Below are positions 1 through 6,234 of a DNA stretch of 11,198 bases, one piece after another. Source of the stretch: Clostridiales bacterium (GTDB lineage: Bacteria; Bacillota; Clostridia; Christensenellales; Aristaeellaceae). A program made the position numbers and the translations under genes. Numbering within the stretch: the stretch's first letter is position 1; each line of letters starts with the position of its first letter. The stretch lies in the NCBI GenBank assembly GCA_019420065.1, contig JAHZHX010000065.1, positions 1-11,198 of the forward strand, in the 5' to 3' direction. The notes under the pieces were generated by a model. It was not told the DNA's origin. It did not search any database and worked only from the letters and a program-made list of their open reading frames with translations.

Positions 1-703
1 AGGCGACATTGCCCTCGGCGTCCAAATAGAAATCCTGGATCAGGTCATACATTCCCAGGAACTGGCGCTCATAGCCGCTGGCGTCCAGAATATAGGGCGT
101 GATGCCGTTGGCGAGCATTTTTTCAAACATCGCTTCCACATCGGCCAGCGTTTTGGGAATATCGCAGCCGATTTGATCCAGCGTTTCCTGCACGAGCAGC
201 ATGCGGCGGTGCTGGGTGTCGCCCGGTTCCTTGATGGTGTAGAAAGCGGCGACGGTGCCGTCGGCGTTGGCAACCTCGCGCCAGATCTCATTGCCCGAGG
301 TAATCAGCGCCCAATAATCGGGAGCGTAGGTGGGCAGATATTTGCTCAGGTCAACAAAGTAACCATCGCTCACGCCCTGGAATACGCCGCCGTCATAGTA
401 GTTGCCGCACAGGATGATGTCGGGAAGCTCCTTGCCCAGAAAGAGCAGGTTCATCTGCTCCTGCATGCCGGACTGGGCAGGGTGAATGAAGTCAATATGG
501 ATGCCGGTTGCTTTTTCCAGCTCCTGGAAGAAGGGCGTTTCATTGTAATCGGTCACATAGTTGGAGATGGAGTTGAGGCAGAAAACCTGAAGGGTCACTT
601 TTTCCCCCTTCGTGTCGATGGGGTACAGGGAATCGGCCATGGCGCCCAGGCTGACGGTGAGCATCAGCAGCGCCAGCAGGAAGGCTGTCAGTTTGCGAGT
701 CAT
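1..703 (-). CDS. Extracellular solute-binding protein of a sugar-type ABC importer (C-terminus outside window)
   Basis: Partial gene: 234 codons are visible and the frame stays open to the window edge, so the C-terminal half is missing. It should capture the substrate outside the cell and deliver it to the two permeases encoded just upstream. The N-terminus is a classic signal peptide: MTRK, a hydrophobic core at about residues 6-20, then an AMA/DS signal peptidase I site. There is no lipobox cysteine, which is unusual for a Gram-positive binding protein. The mature start (LQVFCLNSISNYV, then FFQELEKATGIHIDF) has the layout of family 1 extracellular solute-binding proteins paired with LplB/LplC permeases. 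Two in-frame ATGs exist, at 709 and 703. I chose 703 because AAAGGA sits 8 bases upstream of it but only 2 bases from the other. It lies 45 bases downstream of the LplC-type permease with no terminator between, so it is the fifth visible operon gene. The family call is firm; the ligand is unknown. Confidence 0.85.
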   Translation of the reverse strand, partial: MTRKLTAFLLALLMLTVSLGAMADSLYPIDTKGEKVTLQVFCLNSISNYVTDYNETPFFQELEKATGIHIDFIHPAQSGMQEQMNLLFLGKELPDIILCGNYYDGGVFQGVSDGYFVDLSKYLPTYAPDYWALITSGNEIWREVANADGTVAAFYTIKEPGDTQHRRMLLVQETLDQIGCDIPKTLADVEAMFEKMLANGITPYILDASGYERQFLGMYDLIQDFYLDAEGNVA

Positions 704-748
704 GTTCATTTTCCTTTCTGTCATTGTATTTTTGCGGGAAACGATATC

Positions 749-1621
749 TTACCCTTTGATCGAGCCCAGCATGACGCCCTTCATGAAGTACTTCTGAACA
801 AAGGGGTAGATACAAAGAATGGGAACGGTGGCGATGATAATGGTACAGTATTTTATCAGCTCCTGCAGATACTGCGCGTCGGCGTCCTCCGCGATGCCGC
901 CCGAGCCGTTGTTAATCAGGATTTCGCGCAGAATCATTTGCAGCGGCCATTTGGTGGAATCACGCAGGTACAGCATCGCCGGGAACCAGCTGTTCCACTG
1001 GCTGACGGCGTAGAACAGGATGATAACGGCCATGGTGGCCTTGCAAACGGGAATGTAAATGCGATAGAGGATGGTAAAGTCGTTTGCGCCGTCGATATAA
1101 GCAGATTCCTTCAACGCGGCGGGAACGGCGGCAAAGGAGGTGCGCATAACGATCATGTTGTAGGTGCTGATGGCGGAGGGAAGAATGATGGCCCAGGCGG
1201 TGTTGTACATGCCGTAATTGCTGATGGCCAGGAAGGTAGGCACCATACCGCCGCTGAAATACATCGTGAATACAAACAGAAAGACGATCACACGGCGGAA
1301 GGGGTATCCTTTGCTGGCCAGCGCGTAAGCGCCCAAGGGAGTCAGCGTCATGCTGATGGCCAGGCCGCCCAGCACATATGCCAGCGTGTTTTTGTAGCCG
1401 ATGAGAATGTTGGGGTTGTTCAGCACCACGTTGTAGCCGCGCAGGGAGAAGCCCACGGGGAAAAACAGCGCGCCGCGGTGGGAAAGCAGCCGCATGGGAT
1501 CGCTGAAGGAAGCGCAGAGGCAATACAGCATCGGATAAAGACAGGTAAAGCCAACCAAGGTAACAATCAGATAGATAGCAACTTGAAGCGCAATTTCGCC
1601 GGGCGTTTTTCTTTCGACCAT
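749..1621 (-). CDS. Carbohydrate ABC transporter permease, LplC/YtcP type
   Basis: 290-residue inner-membrane permease, the usual length for this family, with about six hydrophobic segments (near residues 12-38, 76-100, 110-132, 141-160, 196-215 and 257-276). The cytoplasmic EAA loop that docks the ATPase is at residues 172-191 (ESAYIDGAN, ending in YIP). The C-terminus KYFMKGVMLGSIKG is the hallmark ending of LplC-like permeases, which work as heterodimers with an LplB-like partner. That partner is encoded immediately upstream, ending 13 bases before this start. Its stop codon lies in the purine-rich Shine-Dalgarno stretch of this gene (TAAGGAGGAAGG before ATG), which suggests tight translational coupling. 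Family members import mono-, di- or oligosaccharides and usually rely on a shared ATPase encoded elsewhere, which fits the absence of an ATPase gene here. The substrate cannot be read from the permease sequence. Confidence 0.93.
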   Translation of the reverse strand: MVERKTPGEIALQVAIYLIVTLVGFTCLYPMLYCLCASFSDPMRLLSHRGALFFPVGFSLRGYNVVLNNPNILIGYKNTLAYVLGGLAISMTLTPLGAYALASKGYPFRRVIVFLFVFTMYFSGGMVPTFLAISNYGMYNTAWAIILPSAISTYNMIVMRTSFAAVPAALKESAYIDGANDFTILYRIYIPVCKATMAVIILFYAVSQWNSWFPAMLYLRDSTKWPLQMILREILINNGSGGIAEDADAQYLQELIKYCTIIIATVPILCIYPFVQKYFMKGVMLGSIKG

Positions 1622-1634
1622 ACTGCCTTCCTCC

Positions 1635-2564
1635 TTACCACAGGCTGGTTTCGCTGACGCGGGCGCTGATTTTGTTGGCCGTTATCAGGAAAACCAGATT
1701 GACCACAGAGTTGAAAATACCTACCGCGGCGCCGTAGCTGTATTGGGTTTTTTCCAGGCCGTAGCGGTATACATAGGTTGAGATCAGGTCGGCCTTTTCG
1801 TACACGATCGGGCTGTACAGCAGCAGCGTTTTTTCATATCCCTGCGTGAGCAGGTTGCCGATGCGCATAATCAGCTGAATGATGATGACGGGCAGAATGG
1901 CGGGCAGGTTTACATGGATAATGCGGCGGATACGCCCCGCACCGTCAATCGCGGCCGCCTCATGCAGCGAGGAGTCCACGCTGGAGAGCGCGGAAAGATA
2001 AATGATGCTGTTCCAGCCGATGTTCTGCCAAATGTTTGAAACAACGTAGACCGTGCGGTAATGCTTAAGGCTGGAGAGCATGTTGACGCGTTCCACGCCG
2101 AAAATGGCCAGAATGTTGTTGAACAGGCCGTTTGTCATGCAGAATTCGCGCAGAAGTCCGCAGACAACCACCAGCGCGACAAAGTGCGGCATGTAAGACA
2201 CCGTCTGGATGGTCTTTTTATACCAGTTTTCGCGCATCTCGTTGATCATCAGCGCCAGCAGGATGGGGGCGGGGAAGCCGAAAACCAGCAAAATCAGGTT
2301 CAGTACCAGGGTGTTGCGGATCACGCGCCAGGCGTAAATGCCGTTGAAGAATTTGGAAAAATGCTGAAAACCGACAAACTTGCTGCCCAGAATGCCCAAG
2401 GCCGGCTTGTAGTTTTCAAACGCGATAGCCAGACCGCCCATGGGGACATAATGGAAGAAGATATAATACAGAATCACGGGAAACAGCATCAGATAAATAT
2501 CCCGATGCTGCCGTATGCGCAGCGAAAGACGCTTTTTCGGGGCGGAGGGCAGCGGCATGCTCAT
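1635..2564 (-). CDS. Carbohydrate ABC transporter permease, LplB type
   Basis: 309-residue inner-membrane permease and the natural partner of the LplC-type protein next to it. Family traits are a basic cytoplasmic N-terminus (residues 9-21), a first membrane segment near 24-40 ending in HYVPMGGLAIAFENYKP, and the W-N-S-I-I-Y-L-S-A-L motif near 184-193. The EAA loop is at 202-221 (EAAAIDGAGR, ending in NLP), and the C-terminus is SETSLW. The start ATG overlaps the stop of the upstream GDPD gene by four bases (ATGA), with AAAGGAG about 9 bases before it, so translation of the two is probably coupled. A second ATG two codons later is a less likely start because its spacing is longer. Together with the LplC partner and binding protein it should form an importer for a small saccharide or saccharide derivative. 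Confidence 0.93.
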   Translation of the reverse strand: MSMPLPSAPKKRLSLRIRQHRDIYLMLFPVILYYIFFHYVPMGGLAIAFENYKPALGILGSKFVGFQHFSKFFNGIYAWRVIRNTLVLNLILLVFGFPAPILLALMINEMRENWYKKTIQTVSYMPHFVALVVVCGLLREFCMTNGLFNNILAIFGVERVNMLSSLKHYRTVYVVSNIWQNIGWNSIIYLSALSSVDSSLHEAAAIDGAGRIRRIIHVNLPAILPVIIIQLIMRIGNLLTQGYEKTLLLYSPIVYEKADLISTYVYRYGLEKTQYSYGAAVGIFNSVVNLVFLITANKISARVSETSLW

Positions 2565-3373
2565 AGGATAGGACTCCTTTCACATCTGTTGTTCATATAG
2601 GCGCGCAGCATTCCGGGAAAGTCGGTCTGGATCATATCAACGCCCAAGTCCATCAGCCAGCCCCAGCCGTCATCGGGATGGCCGGAAACTGATACGTCAT
2701 CGTTATGGCCGGCGGCCAGGACGCGCTTATGGTTGAATACAATGGCGTCGCCCCAAACCTTTAAGCCCAGCGCGTGCATGCGCTGCGTATACGCCGGCGC
2801 TGCCACTTCGCACGCCTCGTCGGCAAAAATGATTTCCGTTCCTTGATAATTCAGACGGCGTTTTTTCAGCATCTCGGAAAAATCGTCCTCACGCCGGGCA
2901 AAAACCATATAAGGCAGGTCGGGCGCGATTTGCTCCACCAGGCGGAACTGCGCTTCGTCCGCTTCGGTTTTCACAATGACCTGATCGACCATGCCATGAC
3001 GGCGGACGGTCTGCGCAATTTCAGCCATACAGGTAGGAAACTTGTCAATGTTAATCAAACAGCGGTTTTTTAATTGTTCAAGTACTTCGTCCAGCGTGCT
3101 TACGCCCACCTCCGTGACCCGACGGTCGGCATTGGCATAGCGCAGCGCGCGCACTTCGCGATCTGTCATTTCGGGAATCGCGCGCGGACTGAGCAGATGC
3201 TCAAGTTCGCGGCCGGGGTGGAAAACAAACAGCGTCCCGTCCAGACTTTTGGTTACGTCCAGCTCGATGATATCCGCGCCCTGCATCAGCGCGGCTTCAA
3301 AAGCGATCCAGGAATTACAGCGGATATTGCCGCCGGAAGCGCCGCGGTGCGCGGCAATCAGTGGCAGACTCAC
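2561..3373 (-). CDS. Glycerophosphodiester phosphodiesterase (GDPD) family protein with divergent active site
   Basis: 270-residue soluble TIM-barrel phosphodiesterase homologue with no signal peptide, so cytoplasmic. Visible GDPD marks are AHRGASGG (H9, R10), GADIIELDV (E37, D39), SLDGTLFVFHPG (H52 at the second catalytic-His position), VSTLDEVL (91-98) and the closing strand DMIQTDFPGML. Departures from the canonical family are clear. The usual PENT segment is replaced by GGNIRCNS (14-21), HD is replaced by HP, and the usual IEIK metal strand reads INIDK (107-111). Together these suggest a subfamily with a different substrate from glycerophosphodiesters. Translation starts at GTG, which overlaps the upstream sulfatase stop by four bases (GTGA), with a strong AAGGAGGA nine bases upstream; no ATG fits. 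Its place between a sulfatase-like enzyme and sugar permeases implies it acts on the imported compound. Hydrolysis of a phosphodiester-linked sugar is inference only. Confidence 0.85.
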   Translation of the reverse strand: MSLPLIAAHRGASGGNIRCNSWIAFEAALMQGADIIELDVTKSLDGTLFVFHPGRELEHLLSPRAIPEMTDREVRALRYANADRRVTEVGVSTLDEVLEQLKNRCLINIDKFPTCMAEIAQTVRRHGMVDQVIVKTEADEAQFRLVEQIAPDLPYMVFARREDDFSEMLKKRRLNYQGTEIIFADEACEVAAPAYTQRMHALGLKVWGDAIVFNHKRVLAAGHNDDVSVSGHPDDGWGWLMDLGVDMIQTDFPGMLRAYMNNRCERSPIL

Positions 3374-4869
3374 GGCTGAGCGTCCTCCTTCTTATCCTTA
3401 TGGCGAGAGGCATTCTCCATGGTCAGGCCGGTATCGTAATCCTTTTGCCGGTATTCGCCCGGCTCATTGTCATATTGGCGCGTCCAGCCGTCCACTTCCC
3501 AGTTGGGCAGGTATTCGCCGCGCCAGGGACGGCATTTCCATTGATAGCCGCGGAAAGGATCGCGCGTTTCGTTCATCCATTGCAGAATACGGTCGTGCAG
3601 CTCGTTGCGGATCTGCGCGTAGGCGGGGTCGTCAATCAGATTGCTGAGGTTGTATGGGTCTTTTTCGATATCGTACAGCTCGTCTTTATCGGTCATGTGC
3701 AGCGCCAGCTTGTAACGGTCGGTCACAATGGCGCGCATGGGCTGATAGCCGCCAAAGCCGTCATGGTCGCGCTCATAACGGTTGAATTCTACAAACGCCT
3801 GTCCTTCGCGTTCCGCTTCGCCGTGTGTCAGCTGCTGAATCAGGCTGCGGCCGGTAAAGGCTTTGGGGATCCGCACGCCCATATAGTCGAGTACCGTAGC
3901 GGGGAGATCGGCGTGAGAAACCGTATGCCGGAATACTTCGCCCTTGCGCCAGTTCGGGCCCGAGAATATCAGCGGCACGCGGGCGATCTCGTCGTATACG
4001 GCGGGGCCTTTCGCGGTCAGGTGATGCGCGCCCAGCGCCGCGCCATGGTCGGAGGTGAAAAGAATCACCGCGTCGGGCAGCTGCGCATGGATACGGTCGA
4101 TAATGCGGCCGATTTCGCTATCGATATAGGAATTGCAGCCCAGCAGCAGCGGCGCGCGCACGGGCTTGTCCTGATGGAAGGTGTGTGCCCATAAATGCTG
4201 ATACAACGGTTTGCCCTCCATATTATCATGGTAGGAAGGCGTGTCGGTTACATCGTAATGGAGATACATGGAGGCGTAGGGTTCGGGACAGAGGGAGGGG
4301 CCGTGCGGTTCGTCAAAGGAGACGGTCAGGAAGAAGTCATTGTCCCGGTGGGTATCAATATAGCGCAGGGCGCGCTCGGCACAGCGATGGCCATAGGTAA
4401 ACTCCGCCTTAACGCCGCCGTTTTCAAAACAGCTTTGACTGCGGCGGGAACAGCGGCGGGCGTCATCACTTTCCAGCTCGTCCAGGTAGCATTTCATGTC
4501 GTACCAGTAATCCGCATCCCAACCGGGAGGGCAAACGCCATTGCCAAAATAATCTCCGCCGTCCAGGTGCCATTTGCCGATATAGGCGCAGGGCACTCCC
4601 TGCTCGGTGAGCCGCTGGCCGATGGTTTTGACGTCCGCGCCCAGCGGCTGGCAGTTGCCCCAGGAGCCGTTCTCATGCGGATACAGTCCGGTAAAAAGAA
4701 GGGAGCGCGCCGGGCCGCAGACGGGCTGGGCGGTATATGCATGTTCAAAACGCACGCCGTCGCGCGCCAGGGCGTCCAGATGGGGCGTATGCATGGCGGA
4801 ATTGCCATAACAGCCAAGCATGTCATAGCGTGTGGTATCGGTCATGATCCAAATAAATTGTTTTTTCAT
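3370..4869 (-). CDS. Cytoplasmic sulfatase-like hydrolase (S1 / alkaline phosphatase superfamily, Cys type)
   Basis: 499-residue member of the type I sulfatase fold, a normal length for the family. The maturation motif CGPARSLLFTG starts at C51, the residue converted to formylglycine, with R55 following. Other active-site signatures are GKWHLDG (K99, H101), DEPHGP (H189), TSDHG (D274, H275) and K287. The first metal motif reads MTDTTRYD (D11, T12) instead of the common Asp-Asp, so phosphodiester or phosphonate ester hydrolysis is an alternative to desulfation. There is no signal peptide: the first beta strand (QFIWIMTD) begins at residue 4, so the enzyme should act inside the cell on imported substrate. 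A Cys-type enzyme in an anaerobe needs a radical-SAM maturase (anSME), which is not in this window. AGGGAG lies about 7 bases before ATG. It is the first gene of the operon, about 33 bases downstream of the predicted transcription start. Fold and active site are sure; the reaction and substrate are not. Confidence 0.9.
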   Translation of the reverse strand: MKKQFIWIMTDTTRYDMLGCYGNSAMHTPHLDALARDGVRFEHAYTAQPVCGPARSLLFTGLYPHENGSWGNCQPLGADVKTIGQRLTEQGVPCAYIGKWHLDGGDYFGNGVCPPGWDADYWYDMKCYLDELESDDARRCSRRSQSCFENGGVKAEFTYGHRCAERALRYIDTHRDNDFFLTVSFDEPHGPSLCPEPYASMYLHYDVTDTPSYHDNMEGKPLYQHLWAHTFHQDKPVRAPLLLGCNSYIDSEIGRIIDRIHAQLPDAVILFTSDHGAALGAHHLTAKGPAVYDEIARVPLIFSGPNWRKGEVFRHTVSHADLPATVLDYMGVRIPKAFTGRSLIQQLTHGEAEREGQAFVEFNRYERDHDGFGGYQPMRAIVTDRYKLALHMTDKDELYDIEKDPYNLSNLIDDPAYAQIRNELHDRILQWMNETRDPFRGYQWKCRPWRGEYLPNWEVDGWTRQYDNEPGEYRQKDYDTGLTMENASRHKDKKEDAQP

Positions 4870-4908
4870 ATGTTGCTCCCTAAAAAATCAAATGTTAAAC
4901 ACGGTACG

Positions 4909-4937
4909 ATTGTAGCAATAAAAAATCACTCTGTCAA
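4909..4937 (-). promoter_or_regulatory. SigA-type promoter of the sulfatase/GDPD/ABC operon
   Basis: On the minus strand, TTGACA (4937-4932) is followed after exactly 17 bases by TACAAT (4914-4909). This is a near-perfect vegetative promoter, with only one base off consensus in the -10 box. Transcription should begin around 4902, leaving a leader of about 33 bases before the sulfatase ATG at 4869. A promoter this strong yet flanked by repeats suggests its activity is set by a bound regulator and not by weak boxes. Confidence 0.85.
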
Positions 4938-4968
4938 GCAGCATTGAACACGCCAGAAAACAGAGTGA
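4926..4968 (-). repeat. 9-bp perfect inverted repeat overlapping operator and -35 box; possible terminator of the regulator gene
   Basis: The arms TCACTCTGT and ACAGAGTGA (4926-4934 and 4960-4968) are perfect complements separated by 25 bases. On the minus strand the second arm is followed by six T residues (4925-4920). This could form a long-looped intrinsic terminator for the AraC-family gene, about 130 bases beyond its stop. The same DNA overlaps the -35 box and one putative operator half-site, so it could instead be a protein-binding site. The loop is larger than usual for a terminator. Confidence 0.4.
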
Positions 4969-4971
4969 ACA
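4945..4971 (-). promoter_or_regulatory. Putative AraC-type operator: two TGTTCA direct repeats, 21-bp period
   Basis: TGTTCA occurs at 4971-4966 and again at 4950-4945 on the minus strand, a period of 21 bp (two helical turns), ending seven bases upstream of the -35 box. AraC/XylS proteins typically bind direct repeats on one DNA face next to the -35 element, and an AraC-family gene lies directly upstream. The repeat and spacing are seen; assignment to this regulator is inference. The six-base repeat is short, so chance is possible. Confidence 0.5.
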
Positions 4972-4990
4972 ACATAAAAATGTTATTATT

Positions 4991-5095
4991 GCACTAATAT
5001 TAACGCATAAATAGTATGTTATGAACAAAAAATAATGTATGAAAGAACAAAATGGAAAACAGAAACAGCAGTATTGTGCAAATATTAAGCAATAA
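4991..5095. repeat. Pair of imperfect AT-rich direct repeats between regulator and operon promoter
   Basis: Reading the plus strand, GCACTAATATTAACGCATAA (4991-5010) recurs in shortened form as GCAAATATTAAGCAATAA (5078-5095). They share a GCA-AATATTAA-GCA-TAA framework, with small gaps between the blocks. Immediately beside the second copy is a perfect 10-bp palindrome (ATAACGTTAT, 5092-5101) that touches the regulator's stop codon. The rest of this 231-base region (4870-5100) is AT-rich with no coding potential I can support. These could be distal regulatory sites or simply low-complexity drift. Confidence 0.3.
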
Positions 5096-5100
5096 CGTTA

Positions 5101-5964
5101 TCATCCTTCGGACTGAGAACGGTACTGCGAAGGCGTAACGCCCGTGAATTTGCGAAAAGAACGGCAGAAGTATTGCTGGTTTCGGAAACCGCACATACGG
5201 CTGACTTCGCTGATGGACAGGCTGTGAACGCCTAAAAATTCCTGAGCCATGTTCATGCGGATATTGTTCAGGAATTTGAGCGGAGAAATATGGTATATCT
5301 GTGTAAACAGGTGAATATAGCGTGAGGTGCTCAAATTTACTGACGCTGCCAGCTCTTCGCACGTCCATGCGCGCATGTATTGCTTGCTCATAATGCTGAT
5401 GCTCATATCGATGCGATCATCATGCGGCCGGGGAAGGGATTCCGCCTGCGTGCTGCGTTTGCGCAGCGTATAATACAGCAGCTGCATCGTCAGCGCAGTG
5501 CTGATTCCGATATATTCAGCGTCCTTGCGCTGCATTTCAGATAGAATGGCCTGGAAAAGCTCGGTTAAACGCTTGCTTTGTCCCACCGTAATGACGGGTC
5601 GCGGCTGCATAGCGAGTGGGAGAAGCAGCTTTTCTGCGCAGCGGCCTGTGCAGTGCAGCCAGCTGACGGCACAGAACTGGTCCTGCTCGTATTGATAGCT
5701 GTGCGCGGTGTGCGGGCGGATAATGACCACCTGCCCGGCGCGGGCCAGGAAGGACGCCGCGTCAATGGTGAAAGAAACGGCGCCGCTCTGCACATAAATC
5801 AGCTGATAGTCCAGCCGCCCGTTAGGACGGTCAATGGTATAGTTTGGCTGCTCGTTCAGATCGGCGCTGCGGTAGCCGCAGCTGATGGGCAGCAGTTCGG
5901 CGGTATTGTCTTCGATGCCGTGAAAGGGTGGCTTGACGGTTAGCCAGGCGGCAGCGTGGATCAT
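5101..5964 (-). CDS. AraC-family transcriptional regulator
   Basis: 287-residue regulator of typical AraC length. Residues about 20-125 form an effector-sensing cupin-like domain: YQLIYVQSGAVSFTID (53-68) followed by GQVVIIRPHTAHSYQ (77-91), which matches the AraC_binding beta-barrel pattern. Residues about 185-285 are the DNA-binding domain. Its first helix-turn-helix is near 201-222 (CEELAASVNLSTSRYIHLF) and the second near 250-271, followed by the family signature GFRNQQYFCRSFRKFTGVTP and SQYR. ATG at 5964 is preceded by AAAGGAAG at a good distance. The gene ends 231 bases before the sulfatase start, points the same way, and is separated from it by a dedicated promoter and candidate operator. 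It is therefore probably the pathway-specific activator, responding to the imported sugar or a breakdown product. I see no convincing promoter of its own between 5965 and 6040; the closest boxes, TTGTCA and CATAAT, are only 13 bases apart. Family certain; effector and target inferred. Confidence 0.93.
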   Translation of the reverse strand: MIHAAAWLTVKPPFHGIEDNTAELLPISCGYRSADLNEQPNYTIDRPNGRLDYQLIYVQSGAVSFTIDAASFLARAGQVVIIRPHTAHSYQYEQDQFCAVSWLHCTGRCAEKLLLPLAMQPRPVITVGQSKRLTELFQAILSEMQRKDAEYIGISTALTMQLLYYTLRKRSTQAESLPRPHDDRIDMSISIMSKQYMRAWTCEELAASVNLSTSRYIHLFTQIYHISPLKFLNNIRMNMAQEFLGVHSLSISEVSRMCGFRNQQYFCRSFRKFTGVTPSQYRSQSEG

Positions 5965-6039
5965 AATGGTCTTCCTTTACTCTGGATTATGCAGGCGTGG
6001 TTCCTGACAAGCGAATAGGCATGCGCTGTTTGGTATAAT

Positions 6040-6069
6040 AAAAAAACGGAACGAGCATTGCTTGTTCCG
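6040..6069 (-). terminator. Intrinsic terminator after tRNA-Leu
   Basis: Minus-strand CGGAACAAGC, a three-base loop, then GCTCGTTCCG forms a 10-bp stem with one A-C mismatch. It is followed by seven T residues (6046-6040) and starts four bases after the tRNA CCA end. It should end tRNA transcription and any read-through from the polyamine operon, insulating the AraC regulator downstream. Confidence 0.92.
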
Positions 6070-6072
6070 AAA

Positions 6073-6159
6073 TGGTGCCGGTGGCCGGACTCGAACCGGC
6101 ACGCCATCGCTGGCGGTGGATTTTGAGTCCACTACGTCTGCCAATTCCATCACACCGGC
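6073..6159 (-). tRNA. tRNA-Leu, anticodon CAA, CCA end encoded
   Basis: An 87-base class II tRNA reads UUG leucine codons. Acceptor stem GCCGGTG pairs with CACCGGC, followed by discriminator A and a genomically encoded CCA (6075-6073). The D-arm region carries GGAATTGGCAGAC. The anticodon stem GTGGA/TCCAC encloses the loop CTCAAAA, giving anticodon CAA. The long variable arm GCCA-GCGA-TGGC is diagnostic of Leu/Ser tRNAs, and the T arm is GCCGG-TTCGAGT-CCGGC. A small hairpin (6161-6178, TGCCTGC/GCAGGGCA with one bulge) lies in the 5' leader just before the mature end and would be removed by RNase P. It has its own promoter and terminator. Confidence 0.97.
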
Positions 6160-6185
6160 ATGCCCTGCTTTGCAGGCACTTTATC

Positions 6186-6214
6186 ATTATAATAAAAAAC
6201 CGGTTGCATGTCAA
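6186..6214 (-). promoter_or_regulatory. Perfect consensus promoter of tRNA-Leu
   Basis: Minus strand TTGACA (6214-6209), 17 bases, TATAAT (6191-6186): both boxes and the spacer are exact consensus. The predicted start is near 6179, about 20 bases before the mature tRNA end. It sits 20 bases beyond the stop of the upstream phosphodiester-glycosidase gene. I see no terminator for that operon in the gap (6215-6234), so its transcripts may run through the tRNA to the shared terminator. Confidence 0.93.
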
Positions 6215-6234
6215 TACAGCCGGATGGGAAAATT

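Noticed and set aside
736..749. Loose cre-like match (GGGAAACGATATCT) just upstream of the binding-protein gene.
   Set aside because: It misses the first consensus base, is not palindromic at the flanks and overlaps the permease stop; loose matches of this kind occur by chance.
173..1657. Plus-strand open frame of 494 codons opposite the binding protein and permeases.
   Set aside because: It is antisense to three well-recognised domains or signal regions, has no recognisable domain, and is rich in Gly/Val/His/Gln runs typical of reverse reading. It exists because the minus-strand genes rarely use the codons whose complements are stops.
3361..4947. Two successive plus-strand open frames (277 and 250 codons) opposite the sulfatase-like gene.
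   Set aside because: They are antisense to conserved active-site motifs of the S1 enzyme; the second runs across the operon promoter.
5000..5368. Minus-strand 122-codon frame overlapping the 3' end of the regulator and the AT-rich gap.
   Set aside because: It starts inside the regulator's DNA-binding domain in another frame and its tail is low-complexity Leu/Phe from AT-rich DNA.
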